Origin: Woodsholea maritima DSM 17123
GTDB taxonomy: Bacteria; Pseudomonadota; Alphaproteobacteria; Caulobacterales; Maricaulaceae
Direction: 5' to 3'
DNA: 64,000 nucleotides
Assembly (NCBI RefSeq): GCF_000382325.1
Contig: NZ_KB908057.1
Span: 240,783-304,782, forward strand
Shown here: positions 1 through 7,927 of the stretch, piece by piece
How positions within the stretch are numbered: the first letter of the stretch is position 1
Layout of the letters: the number at the start of each line of letters is the position of its first letter
Notes under the pieces: model-generated
Told to the model about the DNA's origin: nothing
The model's input: the letters and a program-made list of their open reading frames with translations, nothing else
Databases searched by the model: none
Position numbers and translations under genes: made by a program

Positions 1-1614
1 ACCAAGGATGAAATTCTAGAGCTTTATCTGACCCTTGCCCCCTATGGCGGCAATCTGGAGGGGGTGCGCGCGGCCAGCTGGGCCTATTTCGGGCAGGAGC
101 CTAATGATCTGCCCTTAGAAGACATTGCGCTGTTGATTGCCCTGCCGCAATCGCCTGAAGCGCGCCGTCCAGATTTGCGCCCCGCCAATGCGCAGCTGGC
201 CCGCTCGCGCGTGCTTGAGCGCTTGGCGAGCGCGGGTCTGGCCTCGCCGTCTGCGGCGCTGGATGCGCGCGATGATCCTGCGCCCACGCGCCGGGTCTTC
301 CCGGCCAAGGCCTGGCATGGGGCGGAGTTTGTGCGTGGATATCAATTGGACCAGCATCAGCGCGGGCAAGATCGCGTCTCCACCCTGGATGCGCGTCTGC
401 AGGCGAGTGTTGAGAGCGTGATCGCGAACGCCCTGCCGCGTGGGGATCAGGATGTGCAGATCGCGGTGATGGTGGTGGAAACCCGCACACGTGCGGTGCG
501 GGCTTTGATCGGGTCTGCAGGCCGGGATCGGCCGGGGGGCTGGATTGATCTCACCCATCGTCAACGCTCGCCCGGTTCGACATTGAAGCCCTTCATCTAT
601 GGTCTGGCCTTCGATGATGGCCTGGCGGCGGGCAATACAAGGATTGCCGATCTGCCACGCCGCTTTGCGGGCTATCGCCCGGATAATTTCGACCGACGCT
701 TTCGCGGTGATGTCACCATCGCTGAGGCCTTGCAGCATTCGCTAAACGTGCCTGCGGTCAGCGTTTTAGAAGGCGTCGGCGCGCACCGCTTCAATACCGT
801 GCTGAGCTTTGCGGGCGCGGGTGCGCAGCGCTTGACCGGGGCGGGTGAAGATTCCGGTCTGGCGGTGGCGCTGGGCGGGGCGGGGATGACGGCACGTGAT
901 CTAAGCGTGCTTTATGCGGCGCTGGGCGAGGGCGGTGAGGCCAAGCCCCTACGCTGGTTAGAGCATGAAGCCGGACCTGAACACGGCTATGCGGTATTAA
1001 GCGGCGAAAGTGCCGGTGAGATTTTGGATATCTTACGCGCCGCGCCGCATCCTGCGGGGCGCATGCCTGCGCATTTGGCGCAAAATGCGCCCGACATCGC
1101 CTTTAAAACCGGGACATCTTATGGCTATCGCGATGCCTGGGCCGCCGGTGTCGCGGGCGGCTATAGCGTTGTGGTCTGGGCGGGGCGCGCCGATGGCGCC
1201 CCAAGGCCCGGCATTACCGGGCGTGAAGGGGCATTGCCCATCCTGTTTGAGGTGTTTGACGCCGTCGCGCGCTTTGATCCGACGGGCTTCAGCCGGGCAC
1301 AAAGTGCTAGCCCAGAGCAAGACTGGACACCGCGCAGCCTGCAACGCTTTCAGGCCGATCCCGCCCCGCATATCCTCTTCCCCCCCGATGGGGCCGAGGT
1401 GTGGCTGGACCGCGCCGATCGCAGTTACGTCCTCTCCGCTCAGGCCCAAGGCCGCGTGCGCTGGTATGTCGATGGCGCCCCGATTGCGGGCAATGGTTTG
1501 GGCGATGCGATCTGGCAGCCGGTGGGGCCGGGCTTCTATACCCTGGAAGTGGTGGATGAGGCCGGGCGCAGCGCGCGCTCGCGCATCCGTCTGAAAGGGC
1601 GCGGCGGGTCTTAA
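1..1614 (+). CDS. pbpC: Penicillin-binding protein 1C, 5'-truncated by window
   Basis: Bifunctional murein synthase of the PBP1C type, acting in the periplasm. The frame is open from base 1, so the membrane anchor and most of the GT51 glycosyltransferase domain lie upstream; what remains starts in its last conserved part (LAPYGGNLEGVRAAS). The transpeptidase domain follows with the acylated serine in STLK (577-588), SLN (739-747) and KTGTS (1105-1119), all intact. About 95 C-terminal residues form a beta-rich tail like the BiPBP_C domain that is typical of PBP1C and absent from PBP1A/1B; this, with the sequence style, decides the call. In other proteobacteria pbpC follows a large alpha-2-macroglobulin gene, which would be outside the window. 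Just after the stop lies a 12-bp palindrome (1622-1633). No frameshift is seen. Confidence 0.9.
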   Translation, partial: TKDEILELYLTLAPYGGNLEGVRAASWAYFGQEPNDLPLEDIALLIALPQSPEARRPDLRPANAQLARSRVLERLASAGLASPSAALDARDDPAPTRRVFPAKAWHGAEFVRGYQLDQHQRGQDRVSTLDARLQASVESVIANALPRGDQDVQIAVMVVETRTRAVRALIGSAGRDRPGGWIDLTHRQRSPGSTLKPFIYGLAFDDGLAAGNTRIADLPRRFAGYRPDNFDRRFRGDVTIAEALQHSLNVPAVSVLEGVGAHRFNTVLSFAGAGAQRLTGAGEDSGLAVALGGAGMTARDLSVLYAALGEGGEAKPLRWLEHEAGPEHGYAVLSGESAGEILDILRAAPHPAGRMPAHLAQNAPDIAFKTGTSYGYRDAWAAGVAGGYSVVVWAGRADGAPRPGITGREGALPILFEVFDAVARFDPTGFSRAQSASPEQDWTPRSLQRFQADPAPHILFPPDGAEVWLDRADRSYVLSAQAQGRVRWYVDGAPIAGNGLGDAIWQPVGPGFYTLEVVDEAGRSARSRIRLKGRGGS

Positions 1615-1697
1615 ATCATCTTTGACCGGTCAATTTTATCTCGCCAAGCGCGCCCGATTTTTCTACAAACTGACTTGAAGATCTGTGGGAGGAAAAG

Positions 1698-2252
1698 ATG
1701 GCTGTAACCATGATGCTGGCGCTAGGTTTAGCGATGTCTGGCCCCGATTATGCGCTGGAAAGCGTCCCGGTGGAGGGCTATCGCAGCGCATTTACTGTGG
1801 AGATCGCCGCGCCCATCGAAGAGGTGTTCGAGGCTGCTACCGGCGATGTCACCGCCTGGTGGGATCATAGCTTTGCCACTGATCCGGCCCAGATTGTCAT
1901 TGAGGCCCATCCCGGCGGGCATTTCTATGAAGTGTTTGAAGCGGGTAAAACCGATGGGGCGATCCACGCCGATGTGATCTATGTCCAGCGCCCAACCTTG
2001 TTACGCCTTCATGGGCCGTTGGGGCTGTCGGGGCGGTCTTATGATCTGGTCAGCACTTGGCAGCTCGCGCCGGGGCAGAGCGATGGTGTCACGCAGTTCA
2101 CCGTCAATCTGTCCATGCATGGCGAAATCAATGAAGACACCGCCGGTGTGGTGACCCAGGTCTGGCATCATTTCATCGCCGAGCGCTTGAAAGTTTATGT
2201 CGAGGCGGGGTGCCATTTAGACATGGATGCGCCCTGTATGGCTTTTGACTAA
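1698..2252 (+). CDS. SRPBCC (START-like) domain protein, exported or membrane-anchored
   Basis: A 184-residue protein whose middle (residues ~30-165) reads like an SRPBCC/AHSA1-type ligand-binding fold: an opening strand FTVEIAAPIEEVFEAATG, then a WWDH segment, a GGHFYEVFE hairpin and a long C-terminal helix (TQVWHHFIAERLKVYVEAG). These features are characteristic of START-like proteins that bind a hydrophobic ligand in a helix-grip pocket. The first ~15 residues are hydrophobic and could be a weak signal peptide. The start is supported by a strong GGGAGGAAAAG ribosome site directly before the ATG. It is followed by the convergent cob operon, so it is probably a single-gene transcript. The ligand and role cannot be deduced. 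Confidence 0.7.
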   Translation: MAVTMMLALGLAMSGPDYALESVPVEGYRSAFTVEIAAPIEEVFEAATGDVTAWWDHSFATDPAQIVIEAHPGGHFYEVFEAGKTDGAIHADVIYVQRPTLLRLHGPLGLSGRSYDLVSTWQLAPGQSDGVTQFTVNLSMHGEINEDTAGVVTQVWHHFIAERLKVYVEAGCHLDMDAPCMAFD

Positions 2253-2261
2253 GCTTCAGGG

Positions 2262-2783
2262 CTAAGCTTTAGTTTTCAAAACCAAAGGCAAGCCTGCGGC
2301 GATAAATTCCACATGGTCGCAGGCCCCGGCCAGGGCTTGGTTGGCGCGTCCTTGATGATCACGGAAAGTGCGCCCCAAGGGTGTTTCGGGAACCAGGCCC
2401 AGCCCCACTTCATTGGAAATGAAGATGATCGCGCTTTGCCGGTGAGGAAGGCTTTGGCATAGGCGGGCCATCTCCGCCTCCACATCGTGGTCCTTGAACA
2501 TCAAATTCGAGAGCCACAAGGTCACGCAATCCACCACAATGACCCGGCCCGGATGATCCAGTCCCGCCAGCGCGTCGGTTAAATCCAAAGGGCATTCCAG
2601 AAGATCCCAATCGAGCCCGCGTTCGGCTTGGTGGCGGGCAATGCGCTGGGCCATTTCTTCATCATGGGCTTCGGCGGTGGCGATGAAAATCTTGTCGCGA
2701 TAGGCGGCGGCGAGGGTGAGCCCGCGCGCACTTTTGCCGGAACGTGCACCGCCTAAGATCAGCATATGATGGGGTGAGGTCAT
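2262..2783 (-). CDS. cobU: Adenosylcobinamide kinase / guanylyltransferase
   Basis: CobU (CobP) phosphorylates adenosylcobinamide and then transfers GMP to give AdoCbi-GDP, the activated corrin used by CobS. The N-terminus carries the P-loop GGARSGKS, and the C-terminal half has the family block GLVPETPLGRTFRD followed by a GRANQ segment; both are intact. The start is placed at the ATG at 2783, which forms an ATGA overlap with the cobC stop, giving 173 residues as usual for the family; an upstream in-frame start (2807) would add eight residues inside cobC. It is the last gene of the cobT-cobS-cobC-cobU transcript. No obvious terminator follows before the convergent SRPBCC gene, nine bases away. 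Confidence 0.93.
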   Translation of the reverse strand: MTSPHHMLILGGARSGKSARGLTLAAAYRDKIFIATAEAHDEEMAQRIARHQAERGLDWDLLECPLDLTDALAGLDHPGRVIVVDCVTLWLSNLMFKDHDVEAEMARLCQSLPHRQSAIIFISNEVGLGLVPETPLGRTFRDHQGRANQALAGACDHVEFIAAGLPLVLKTKA

Positions 2784-3307
2784 AAGGCGGCTCCGATCTT
2801 GATCCATTGGCCATAGGGCACCGGCCGGGCAAAGGCGTCCTCAAAGCTTAAACCCGAAAATGCCATCCACAGCGCCCTTACCGGGCCAGCATGGGTGACG
2901 ATCAAGCTGGATTGCGGGGCGCACAGCTCTTGATAAGCCGCCAAGACGCGGGCTTGAAGGTCGCGAAATGTTTCTCCACCCGGGGGCGCCTGGGTCTGGG
3001 GACTATCTGCCCACGGATCGCTATCGCGCCGGTCGATATGGTCCCAGCGTTGACCTTCCCAGCGCCCAAAGGACAATTCTTGCCAGCGCGCATCACTCTG
3101 TAGGGGTAAGGCGAGCCGTTGAGACAAGGCATCAGCCATGACGTAGCAGCGCGTTAGAGGACTGGTGATGATCTGGCTGAGACCTTCAGGGGCTGTGTCA
3201 CTGGCGCGTGCGCTCAGGCGTGGGGTCTCTGGCCCCGCGGGTAGATCCAGCTGGCCATAGCAGAGCCCCTTTACGCCGCTCAACGGGGCATGGCGCATCA
3301 CCCACAT
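2780..3307 (-). CDS. cobC: Histidine phosphatase, probable alpha-ribazole phosphatase
   Basis: Small branch-1 histidine phosphatase (175 residues). The catalytic loop reads MRHAP, with the phosphorylated His in place but Ala where most family members have Gly. The second conserved arginine (TSPLTRC), the acidic ELSFGRWEG segment and the second histidine (VTHAGPVRALW) are present. In cobalamin synthesis this family removes the 5'-phosphate from alpha-ribazole phosphate or from adenosylcobalamin phosphate. The assignment to this step rests on position, between cobS (3 bases upstream) and cobU (4-base overlap), because the family is functionally broad. The ATG at 3307 follows directly on the cobS stop. 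Confidence 0.82.
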   Translation of the reverse strand: MWVMRHAPLSGVKGLCYGQLDLPAGPETPRLSARASDTAPEGLSQIITSPLTRCYVMADALSQRLALPLQSDARWQELSFGRWEGQRWDHIDRRDSDPWADSPQTQAPPGGETFRDLQARVLAAYQELCAPQSSLIVTHAGPVRALWMAFSGLSFEDAFARPVPYGQWIKIGAAL

Positions 3308-3310
3308 CGC

Positions 3311-4063
3311 TTAGATCACCGCCGCCAAGGTGATCAGAGCCGCCATCTCGCCGACCTGCTCCACCGCGCCCAGCCCATCGCCGGTATAGCCGCCCAGCTT
3401 GCGTTGAAAAAGTCCGATCATGACCCATCCGGCCAGATGCGCCATCAGGCAGGCGAGAAGGCCATAGAGCCCCAGGAAGCTGGCGAAGGCGAGCCCGCTG
3501 ATCACAGCAAAGATCCATATATGACGGGCAATATCATCGGCCACCGGCTTGGCGAGCCCCTCAGCGCGGGCATAGGTGAAAAAGCGGAGGATGCTGGGGA
3601 TGATCATGCGTGCGCTGGCGTGGGTCACGATCAGCGCGACCCAGCCTAAGGCGGGCGGCAGGCTGGCCAGCGCACCAATACGGATAATCAGGCTGAGCCC
3701 CAGGGCCAGCGCGCCATAGGTGCCGACCCGGCTATCGCGCATAATCTCCAGCGCGCGCGCTTTAGTGACGCCGCCGCCCAGACCATCCCAACTATCGGCC
3801 AGACCATCTTCATGGAAACCACCGGTCAAGAGGATCGCGCAAGCGACAGCCAGGCTCGCCGCGACAAAACCGGGAAGGACCAGATGCGCCAGCCAAAACA
3901 CCGCCCCGGCGATCAAACCGACACTGGCCCCGACCCAGGGGAAATACCGCACGCAGGCGTTTAAATCGCTCGCCTGATGCCCGACCCAGGACGGCACGGG
4001 AATGCGGGTTAAAAATTGCACCGCATAAAGATAAAGGCGAAGCTCGCTTCTCATCAGGCTCAT
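3311..4063 (-). CDS. cobS: Adenosylcobinamide-GDP ribazoletransferase
   Basis: CobS (CobV) joins AdoCbi-GDP with alpha-ribazole or its phosphate in the inner membrane, the last assembly step of cobalamin. The protein is hydrophobic, with about six membrane segments. It shows the three family signatures: GGFHEDGLADSWDG (acidic, metal-binding), RDSRVGTYG, and GGYTGDGLGA near the C-terminus. The ATG at 4063 is preferred because AAAGG lies nine bases before it; a GTG at 4072 sits too close to that site. It lies between cobT (26 bases upstream) and cobC in one probable transcript. Confidence 0.92.
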   Translation of the reverse strand: MSLMRSELRLYLYAVQFLTRIPVPSWVGHQASDLNACVRYFPWVGASVGLIAGAVFWLAHLVLPGFVAASLAVACAILLTGGFHEDGLADSWDGLGGGVTKARALEIMRDSRVGTYGALALGLSLIIRIGALASLPPALGWVALIVTHASARMIIPSILRFFTYARAEGLAKPVADDIARHIWIFAVISGLAFASFLGLYGLLACLMAHLAGWVMIGLFQRKLGGYTGDGLGAVEQVGEMAALITLAAVI

Positions 4064-4089
4064 TATGGGCACCTTTCTCTGTGTTGGCC

Positions 4090-5142
4090 TCAGGCCGTCG
4101 GCGCGCTGGCCCCATCGACGCTGGCCGCTTCAAACGTCGCCATATCTTTGAGCATAGCCACGCTGGCCCGCAAGAGCGGTAAGGCCAGTAATCCCCCCGT
4201 ACCCTCGCCCAGGCGAAGGCCCAGATCCAGCAAGGGCTGGGCGTTGAGCGCGCTCAACATGGCGCGATGGCCTGGCTCCGCGGAGTGATGGGCGAAGACG
4301 CAAAATCTGTGCGCATCCGGGCGGGCTGTTAACGCGATCAAGGCCGCTGCACTGGCGATAAAGCCATCAATGATGACGATCATCCCGGCGCTGGCCCCGC
4401 CGATAATGGCCCCCGCCATCATGGCGATCTCAAACCCGCCAAAGGCTTGCAAAGCCTCTATCGGCGTTTGAACATCGGGACGGCGCGCGCGGCAGGCGAT
4501 CAGAATTTCGCGCTTGGCTTTTAAACCATGATCATCCAGGCCGGCGCCGCGCCCGGTGAGCTGATCCAGGCTCTCACCGGTCAGGACATGCGCGATCAGG
4601 CTGGCGCTGGCGGTATTGCCAATACCCATTTCGCCGAGCAGCAAGGTTTTGACACCTTTGGCGGCGAGACCTTGTGCGAGCTGGGCTCCGGCTGTGAGGG
4701 CGCGCTGGGCTTCATCCGCGCTCATGGCGTCTTCATGAAGGCCATTGCGGGTGCCGGGTCTGATCTTGGCGTTGATCAAGTCTGGATGCGGATCAAAATC
4801 ATGGGCGACCCCGGCATCGACAACGCTGAGGCCACACCCATGGGTGCGTGCAAAGACATTGGCCGCCGCTCCGCCCTTGAGGAAATTCATGACCATCTGC
4901 ATCGTCACGCTTTGCGGCCAGGCCGAAACGCCGCTCTCGACCAGGCCATGATCACCGGCAAAAATCAACAGATGGGCCGGATCGACTTCAGGGCTTAAGC
5001 TCGCCTGAACCAGGCCGATTTGCCGGGCGAGGGCTTCAATCTGGCCTAGAGAGCCGGACGGCTTGGTCTTGATGGCCAAGGCATGATCCAGGCGCGCGGC
5101 AAGATCCGCGTTGGGGGGGGTGATCGGTAAACTATCCAGCAT
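4090..5142 (-). CDS. cobT: Nicotinate-nucleotide:dimethylbenzimidazole phosphoribosyltransferase
   Basis: CobT (CobU in Pseudomonas naming) makes alpha-ribazole 5'-phosphate from nicotinate mononucleotide and dimethylbenzimidazole, in the cytoplasm. At 350 residues it has normal length. Family blocks seen are IFAGDHGLVESGVSAWPQ with the FLKGGAA motif, LLGEMGIGNT (phosphate and nucleotide binding), and the C-terminal RLGEGTGG, where the catalytic-base glutamate of the family lies. The ATG is preceded by GAGGGACTT. It heads the cob transcript and is preceded by a structured leader with a terminator-like hairpin (5211-5330), so expression may be attenuated there. No corrin-ring genes are in the window, so the cluster alone covers only lower-ligand attachment. 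Confidence 0.95.
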   Translation of the reverse strand: MLDSLPITPPNADLAARLDHALAIKTKPSGSLGQIEALARQIGLVQASLSPEVDPAHLLIFAGDHGLVESGVSAWPQSVTMQMVMNFLKGGAAANVFARTHGCGLSVVDAGVAHDFDPHPDLINAKIRPGTRNGLHEDAMSADEAQRALTAGAQLAQGLAAKGVKTLLLGEMGIGNTASASLIAHVLTGESLDQLTGRGAGLDDHGLKAKREILIACRARRPDVQTPIEALQAFGGFEIAMMAGAIIGGASAGMIVIIDGFIASAAALIALTARPDAHRFCVFAHHSAEPGHRAMLSALNAQPLLDLGLRLGEGTGGLLALPLLRASVAMLKDMATFEAASVDGASAPTA

Positions 5143-5210
5143 AAGTCCCTCATAAGTTAGAGAGGGTCATACAAGCAGGTGGAGGAAATGCCCAAGTCTA
5201 TATTTGCAGC

Positions 5211-5251
5211 AAAAAAGACGCCGCCTGCGATGAGGGTGCAGGCGACGCGTC
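5211..5251 (-). terminator. Intrinsic terminator-like hairpin in cobT leader
   Basis: On the minus strand GACGC plus CGCCTGC (two-base bulge between them) pairs with GCAGGCG plus GCGTC, giving 12 base pairs with a 9-base loop, followed at once by TTTTTT. It ends about 68 bases before the cobT start and no minus-strand gene lies upstream, so it can only act on the cobT leader transcript, as an attenuator. Confidence 0.7.
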
Positions 5252-5258
5252 AAGATGA

Positions 5259-5330
5259 GGCGCTCAATGCCGGGTCGAGCGCCGGTGCAAACGCTCACAC
5301 ATGACACAGAATCAGGCTGTGCATATGTGA
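5259..5330 (-). promoter_or_regulatory. Two further stem-loops in the cobT leader (candidate cis-regulatory RNA)
   Basis: Reading towards cobT, the first hairpin (5295-5330) pairs TCACAT with ATGTGTGA (one bulge) around an inner CACAG/CTGTG stem. The second (5259-5283) is GGCGCTC/GAGCGCC with an 11-base loop. Both lie just ahead of the terminator-like hairpin at 5211-5251. This order (folded domain, then a conditional terminator) is what a riboswitch or protein-controlled attenuator looks like. I could not find the B12-box consensus of the cobalamin riboswitch, so the ligand is unknown and the element is an inference from pairing alone. Confidence 0.4.
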
Positions 5331-5362
5331 AGGCTTCTTTTAAGGGTTTGTGTCTTGCAAAC

Positions 5363-5380
5363 CTGTGAGCCAGATCACAG
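5363..5380. promoter_or_regulatory. Perfect CRP-type operator upstream of the TIR gene
   Basis: CTGTGAGCCAGATCACAG matches the consensus TGTGA-N6-TCACA exactly and the symmetry extends one base further on each side. Its centre is 64 bases before the chosen start of the TIR gene. A CRP-family regulator with the recognition-helix motif RETVSR is encoded at the other end of the same locus (9693-10397), so autonomous regulation is plausible. No convincing -10 element could be assigned. Confidence 0.65.
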
Positions 5381-5435
5381 TGCTTGTCTCAATAGCGCAT
5401 GTTGTGAAACAGTATGCAGGGCCATGGGGGTGGAC

Positions 5436-7256
5436 ATGACACAATATCGCGCATTCATCAGCTACAACCACAAAGACCGCACATTTGTGCGATGGCTTTT
5501 GGAGCGCTTAGAGCGTTATCGCCTGCCAAAATCCTCGCGCGGTGAGGGGCAGAATGTGGACGAAGACGGGCGCATGGGCCGGATCTTTTGCGATCGCGAA
5601 GAATTTGTTGCATCCGGGAATTTAAGTGAGGCCGTGCAAGCTGCACTGGGTCAATCACAAGCCTTGATCGTTGTCTGCTCTAAGACATCGCGCCAATCAA
5701 AATGGGTCAATGCCGAGATTGCGATGTTTCGCAGCCTTCATCCTGACCGCCCCATTTTCTGCGCTATCGTGCCCGATGCCCGAGATGAAGACGACGTCTT
5801 TCCTTATACCCTTTTGCAGGAAGAAGGGCACGAACCTCTCGCCGCTGATTTCCGAAAGGGTAAAGATGGGAAACGCTTAGCCCTCCTCAAACTGGTCGCT
5901 GGCCTCGTTAGTGTCCCCCTAGATGGGCTGGTGCAACGTGAAGCCCAACGCCGACAGCGCCGCGTGACCTTCGTCACGCTCTTTTTTGCAGTGATCGCGT
6001 TTATGATGGCTGGATTGGCGGTTCAGGCGATCACGGCGCGCCAAACCGCAGAGCGCCAGCGTTTTGAAGCGGTTAAAGCGCGCCGGGATGCGGAGGATTT
6101 AGTGGGCTTTATGTTGGGGGAGCTGCGCGAGCAGTTGGAGCCTGTCGGGCGCTTGGATGCCTTAAGCGGTGTTGGGTATAAAGTCCTGGATTATTATGAA
6201 GGTATAAGTCAAAGCCATCTTGATGATGAGCAATTAGCGTTTTTCGCAAACGCGCTCAGGCTTTCTGGGGAAACAGCGTATCGGGCCAGCGATCTCACCT
6301 CCGCTCAGCGCCAATTCGAAGCGGCCAGCGAAGTGACGGCTGAACAATTGCGCCGTGCTCCCGGGGATGGAGCCAAAATCTATAATCACGCGCAAAGCGT
6401 GTTCTGGTTAACAATTATAGATCGCCAAGAAGGGCGGATGGCCGAAACTTTAGAGGGCTTCCAGCGCTATTATGATATGGCGGTTGAGTTGGTCGCGCTT
6501 GACCCAGAGCGCCTCGACTGGCGCATGGAGCTCGCTTATGGCGCATCTAATCTGGGCACAACTTATTATGACATGGGCGATTTTTCCCTGGCTAATTCGT
6601 ATTTCGAAACAGGGGGTGAGGAATTCAGTCTGATCGCAGCAAGTTATTTGCGTCATAGTGAAAGCGAAGCCTTCGCCAGTGCTCTACGCGAGCTGGCAGA
6701 TAATTATGCGTGGCAATCTGATGCACAAAAAGGGTTGGGCGATTATGATGTCGCCATTGAGATGCGCTGTCGTCAATTGTCTATCTATGAAGATCTCAAT
6801 GAGAATACTGCGAATATTGATTGGCGCGTTAAGCGCAATCAGTTGAGCGCAACCTTGTCTTTGGCCGTGGCGCTTATTGAAACTGAACGTCACAGGCAGG
6901 CGCTTTCCCTGTTGCATCAGGCGCAAAGTCTTGTGGATCAGCTTTATGAGCATGAACCCGGGAACGCGCTATGGGGTATTTTGATTTATAGCCATCAATT
7001 GCGCATTTTAGAGAGTGAAGTTGCGCTGGGGCGTCGTGCACAGGCCCAGACGGCATTGGAGCGTTTGGACTTTTTAAAGCGGTCTTTGGTTCTACCCTCC
7101 GAAAGCTCTCCTGATATGATACGGCGCCTGGCTCAGGAAGGTCAGATCCGGCAAAATCTAACCCATCTTATGAGCCAAGTTAATGTTGAGCCTTTAGCTT
7201 CAGGAAACTATTTTGAGCAAGATATTGACGTGTGCCAAAGTGTTACACAGGAGTAA
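5436..7256 (+). CDS. TIR domain - transmembrane - helical repeat protein
   Basis: A 606-residue membrane protein. Residues ~3-115 form a bacterial TIR domain: box 1 RAFISYNHKD, then IFCDREEF, then SQALIVVCSKTSRQSKW-VNAE. Glu94 in WVNAE sits where NAD-cleaving TIR domains carry the catalytic glutamate. A single membrane helix follows at ~177-198, then a charged coiled segment and a long alpha-helical C-terminal part (~240-560) with paired helices resembling degenerate TPRs. TIR domains act as protein scaffolds or as NADases in immunity; which applies here is unknown. Two ATGs compete (5424, 5436); 5436 is chosen for the GGGGGTGG before it. A perfect CRP-type site lies upstream, and the next gene starts four bases after the stop, so it opens a three-gene operon. 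Confidence 0.85.
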   Translation: MTQYRAFISYNHKDRTFVRWLLERLERYRLPKSSRGEGQNVDEDGRMGRIFCDREEFVASGNLSEAVQAALGQSQALIVVCSKTSRQSKWVNAEIAMFRSLHPDRPIFCAIVPDARDEDDVFPYTLLQEEGHEPLAADFRKGKDGKRLALLKLVAGLVSVPLDGLVQREAQRRQRRVTFVTLFFAVIAFMMAGLAVQAITARQTAERQRFEAVKARRDAEDLVGFMLGELREQLEPVGRLDALSGVGYKVLDYYEGISQSHLDDEQLAFFANALRLSGETAYRASDLTSAQRQFEAASEVTAEQLRRAPGDGAKIYNHAQSVFWLTIIDRQEGRMAETLEGFQRYYDMAVELVALDPERLDWRMELAYGASNLGTTYYDMGDFSLANSYFETGGEEFSLIAASYLRHSESEAFASALRELADNYAWQSDAQKGLGDYDVAIEMRCRQLSIYEDLNENTANIDWRVKRNQLSATLSLAVALIETERHRQALSLLHQAQSLVDQLYEHEPGNALWGILIYSHQLRILESEVALGRRAQAQTALERLDFLKRSLVLPSESSPDMIRRLAQEGQIRQNLTHLMSQVNVEPLASGNYFEQDIDVCQSVTQE

Positions 7257-7259
7257 ATT

Positions 7260-7901
7260 ATGGCTCAGGACTTTCTTGATCACGCGAATGCCGAGTCTGA
7301 TCTTTTAGATTCTAATCCTAATGTGACTTTAGAGAATACGCAGATCGTTTTGATTACGATGATTGAGGGTGAGTTTTCAGTTCACTCGATTGACAGTATT
7401 GATAATCCTGATGCTGCCCTCCCAAATGGTTTGTTCAGTTTGGAAACCATTAATGAAATCAACGCTGCCTTTGATGCCCTCGTGAATGTCTTTGTGCCTC
7501 AAACGATTGATCCGCTTGAGGAATTTTCAGAGTTTTTGGCTGCGGGGCTTCAAGACTTTAATATTGCCCCACCCGTTGAGATGGCGAGCCCGCTTGATCT
7601 CATCATCTATCGTCCGACTAAGATCGTGTTCCACTTACATTATGCGAGCTGGTATTTCGCTGAAGCTCGCGTTCGCTTGAAAGAGGGTACTCCGATTGGT
7701 GTGTTTTCTGACCTGGAATGGGTGGGGACAAGCCAGAAAACCTTCTCGGTAATTGATAGTTGCTCAGATGCCACCAAGCCGGGCGAAAGTGTTGAGCATC
7801 CCTATGCTATGTATGTGGTGGTTGCGCAGATGGGGGGGATTGAGCCCCAAGAAACCGTCATGATTATTGACCCAAAAGTAGAAAATAACGGGGGCGGTTA
7901 A
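7260..7901 (+). CDS. Uncharacterised protein between TIR and cyclase genes
   Basis: I do not recognise this 213-residue protein. It is acidic, has no signal peptide or membrane helix, and splits into two parts: residues ~1-95 with predicted helices around LETINEINAAFDALVNVF, and ~110-205 with alternating hydrophobic patterns typical of beta strands (KIVFHLHYASWYFAEARVRL, then PYAMYVVVAQMGG). It ends in IIDPKVENNGGG, a glycine-rich tail. The start lies four bases after the TIR stop, with GGAG just upstream inside the TIR gene, so it is very probably co-translated with it. It may be the sensor or substrate of the locus, but that is only a guess from position. Confidence 0.75.
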   Translation: MAQDFLDHANAESDLLDSNPNVTLENTQIVLITMIEGEFSVHSIDSIDNPDAALPNGLFSLETINEINAAFDALVNVFVPQTIDPLEEFSEFLAAGLQDFNIAPPVEMASPLDLIIYRPTKIVFHLHYASWYFAEARVRLKEGTPIGVFSDLEWVGTSQKTFSVIDSCSDATKPGESVEHPYAMYVVVAQMGGIEPQETVMIIDPKVENNGGG

Positions 7902-7927
7902 ACCTCTTCCCTTTAGGCTGATAGATA

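Noticed and set aside
5143-5340. Canonical cobalamin riboswitch before cobT
   Set aside because: The B12-box consensus and the other conserved core strings were not found on the minus strand; only generic hairpins are present.
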